Shown here piece by piece: positions 62,844-64,000 of a stretch of DNA of 64,000 bases; position 1 is the stretch's first letter; every line of letters begins with the position of its first letter. The DNA lies in assembly GCF_020622065.1 (NCBI RefSeq), contig NZ_JAHRYQ010000001.1, positions 1,736,001 through 1,800,000 of the forward strand, given 5' to 3'. The translations under genes and the position numbers were made by a program. The DNA comes from Geothrix sp. (lineage in GTDB: Bacteria; Acidobacteriota; Holophagae; Holophagales; Holophagaceae). The notes beneath the pieces are model-generated. The model searched no databases and was not told the origin of the DNA. It worked only from the letters and a program-made list of their open reading frames with translations.

Positions 62844-64000
62844 GGCGCCGGGACTTCCTCCAGGGCGTCGCTACTGGCACGCTCACCTTCTTCTTCGCCA
62901 CCCCCGCCGGGGCGGCGCCCATCGTGCCGACCCGACCCGGCACCTACCCCGAGGACTTCAATGCCTACCTGAAGATCTCGGCCGACGGCCGCGTGAGCTG
63001 CCTGGTGGGGAAGGTGGAGCTGGGGCAAGGTGCCATGACCGTTCTGGCGATGCTCGTCGCCGAGGAACTGGAGCTGGATCCCGCCCAGGTGGACATGATC
63101 CTGGGTGACACGGACCTTTGCCCCTGGGACATGCCCACCGGCGGCTCCCTCACCATGTGGCATACGGCCCCGGTCCTGCGGGGCGCCGCGGCAGAGGCGC
63201 GGGCCGTGCTCCTGCGCATGGCCTCCAAAGCCCTGGGCGCCCCGGTCTCAGACCTGGCTCTGAAGGATGGCGCCATCTGGGTGAAGGCGGTCCCCGCGCG
63301 CCGCACCACCTTTGGCGAGCTGGTCAAGGGTCGGAAGATGGAGCGGCACCTGGGCAAGGTCAAGCCCAAGCCCCTCTCGGACTGCACGCTGATCGGGCGC
63401 CGCGTCCCCCGCAAGGACGCCCTCGCCAAGGTCACCGGCGCCGCCAAGTATGCGGGCGATCTGCGCTTTCCCGGAACGCTCCACGCCTGCATCCTGCGGC
63501 CCCCGGCCCACGGCCTGGCCCTGACCACCGCTGACACGGCGGCCGCCGAACGGATTCCTGGCGTCCGCGTCGTGCGGGACAGCACCCTCCTGGCCGTGCT
63601 CCACCCTCAACCCGACACCGCCCGCAAGGCGCTCGCCCTCGTGAAGGGCACCTTCGAGGGGACCGAACCCGATGTGGACGATGTGCGGATCTATCAGCAC
63701 CTCGTGGACAAGGCAGCGCCCGGGCAGCGCGTGGTGATCTCCCGCGGCGACATCGCGGCGGGTGAGAAGCGGGCCGCCACCGTGGTGGAGGGGGAATACC
63801 GCAACGCCTACGAAAGCCACGCCACGCTCGAACCCCACACCTCCGTCGCCAAGTGGGAAGACGGCCGCATGACGGTCTGGGCCTCCACCCAGTCGCCCTT
63901 CGTCTTCCGCGACACCGTGGCCGAGGCTCTCAAGCTGGGCCCGGACAAAGTCCGCATCATCGCCCAGTTCGTGGGGGGCGGTTTCGGCGGCAAGCTCGTG
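62840..64000 (+). CDS. Molybdenum hydroxylase molybdopterin subunit (IorB-like), 5' part
   Basis: The frame runs off the right edge; 387 codons are seen. It starts MRRRDFLQGVATGT, a Tat-type twin-arginine signal, so the holoenzyme is periplasmic and the small subunit probably travels with it. Family blocks are GKVELGQGAMTVLAMLVAEEL, the CTLIGRRVPRKDALAKVTG domain start, AYESHATLEPHTSVA and FVGGGFGGKL, which belongs to the cofactor region. Substrates of relatives are N-heterocycles and aldehydes. Its ATG overlaps the small-subunit stop. Confidence 0.93.
   Translation, partial: MRRRDFLQGVATGTLTFFFATPAGAAPIVPTRPGTYPEDFNAYLKISADGRVSCLVGKVELGQGAMTVLAMLVAEELELDPAQVDMILGDTDLCPWDMPTGGSLTMWHTAPVLRGAAAEARAVLLRMASKALGAPVSDLALKDGAIWVKAVPARRTTFGELVKGRKMERHLGKVKPKPLSDCTLIGRRVPRKDALAKVTGAAKYAGDLRFPGTLHACILRPPAHGLALTTADTAAAERIPGVRVVRDSTLLAVLHPQPDTARKALALVKGTFEGTEPDVDDVRIYQHLVDKAAPGQRVVISRGDIAAGEKRAATVVEGEYRNAYESHATLEPHTSVAKWEDGRMTVWASTQSPFVFRDTVAEALKLGPDKVRIIAQFVGGGFGGKLV

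Noticed and set aside
1-64000. CRISPR arrays, tRNA or rRNA genes, transposases, prophage genes
   Set aside because: None was seen. The only exact direct repeats I found are the two gene-end duplications.

Overview
The window is GC-rich, gene-dense bacterial chromosome with no tRNA, rRNA, CRISPR array or transposase that I can see. The gene content fits a Gram-negative respiratory bacterium: lpxA/fabZ, OprO/P-type porins, a tripartite RND pump, and a futalosine-pathway menaquinone gene (mqnA). Together with many TTG/GTG starts this suggests Acidobacteriota, most likely Holophagae (Geothrix/Holophaga-like). That placement is inference from gene content and style, not from a marker gene.

Layout. 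1-3750: end of gatA, a 2-oxoacid dehydrogenase E2 gene, then dnaB on the other strand. 3768-13020: a very large secreted lipoprotein, a SanA/DUF218 protein overlapping a thiolase that lacks its second cysteine, a giant acyltransferase/carrier-like/acyl-ligase fusion, an orphan LolD-type ATPase and a beta carbonic anhydrase. 13030-18577: era-lpxA-fabZ, a GAF/HD-GYP protein, an RlmD-type RNA methyltransferase overlapping speD. 18567-21585: an alkylation-repair block on the minus strand with an Ada/AlkA fusion and three MGMT-fold proteins, the last with its cysteine replaced. 21620-25980: mqnA, an M24 peptidase and a small three-gene signalling module (CPPxC protein, membrane protein, short histidine kinase). 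25977-31812: a chemotaxis receptor, a DPP-IV-type peptidase with a POT peptide transporter, and bacteriohemerythrin.

31877-39998 holds a branched-chain amino-acid-type ABC transporter operon (livKHMGF plus a CBS protein) and two divergent paralogous porins. 40069-48089 is an acyl-CoA module: an acyl-CoA dehydrogenase and an acyl-CoA synthetase face an acuABC-like operon in which the acetyltransferase is a GNAT/acyl-CoA-synthetase-like fusion, followed by a CBS-ACT protein and an HDAC-type deacetylase. 48079-58565 has outer-membrane proteins, two TetR paralogues and an RND efflux operon; one TetR gene lies behind a strikingly AT-rich, palindrome-bearing region. 58656-64000: topB with an apparent CTG start, a DUF885-type metalloprotein and the start of a two-subunit molybdenum hydroxylase that runs off the window.

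The most unusual structural signal is that two unrelated genes (the E2 gene and the M24 peptidase) each have their exact 3' end, up to and including the stop codon, repeated once downstream (37 and 71 bp), with a short hairpin-bearing segment between the copies.
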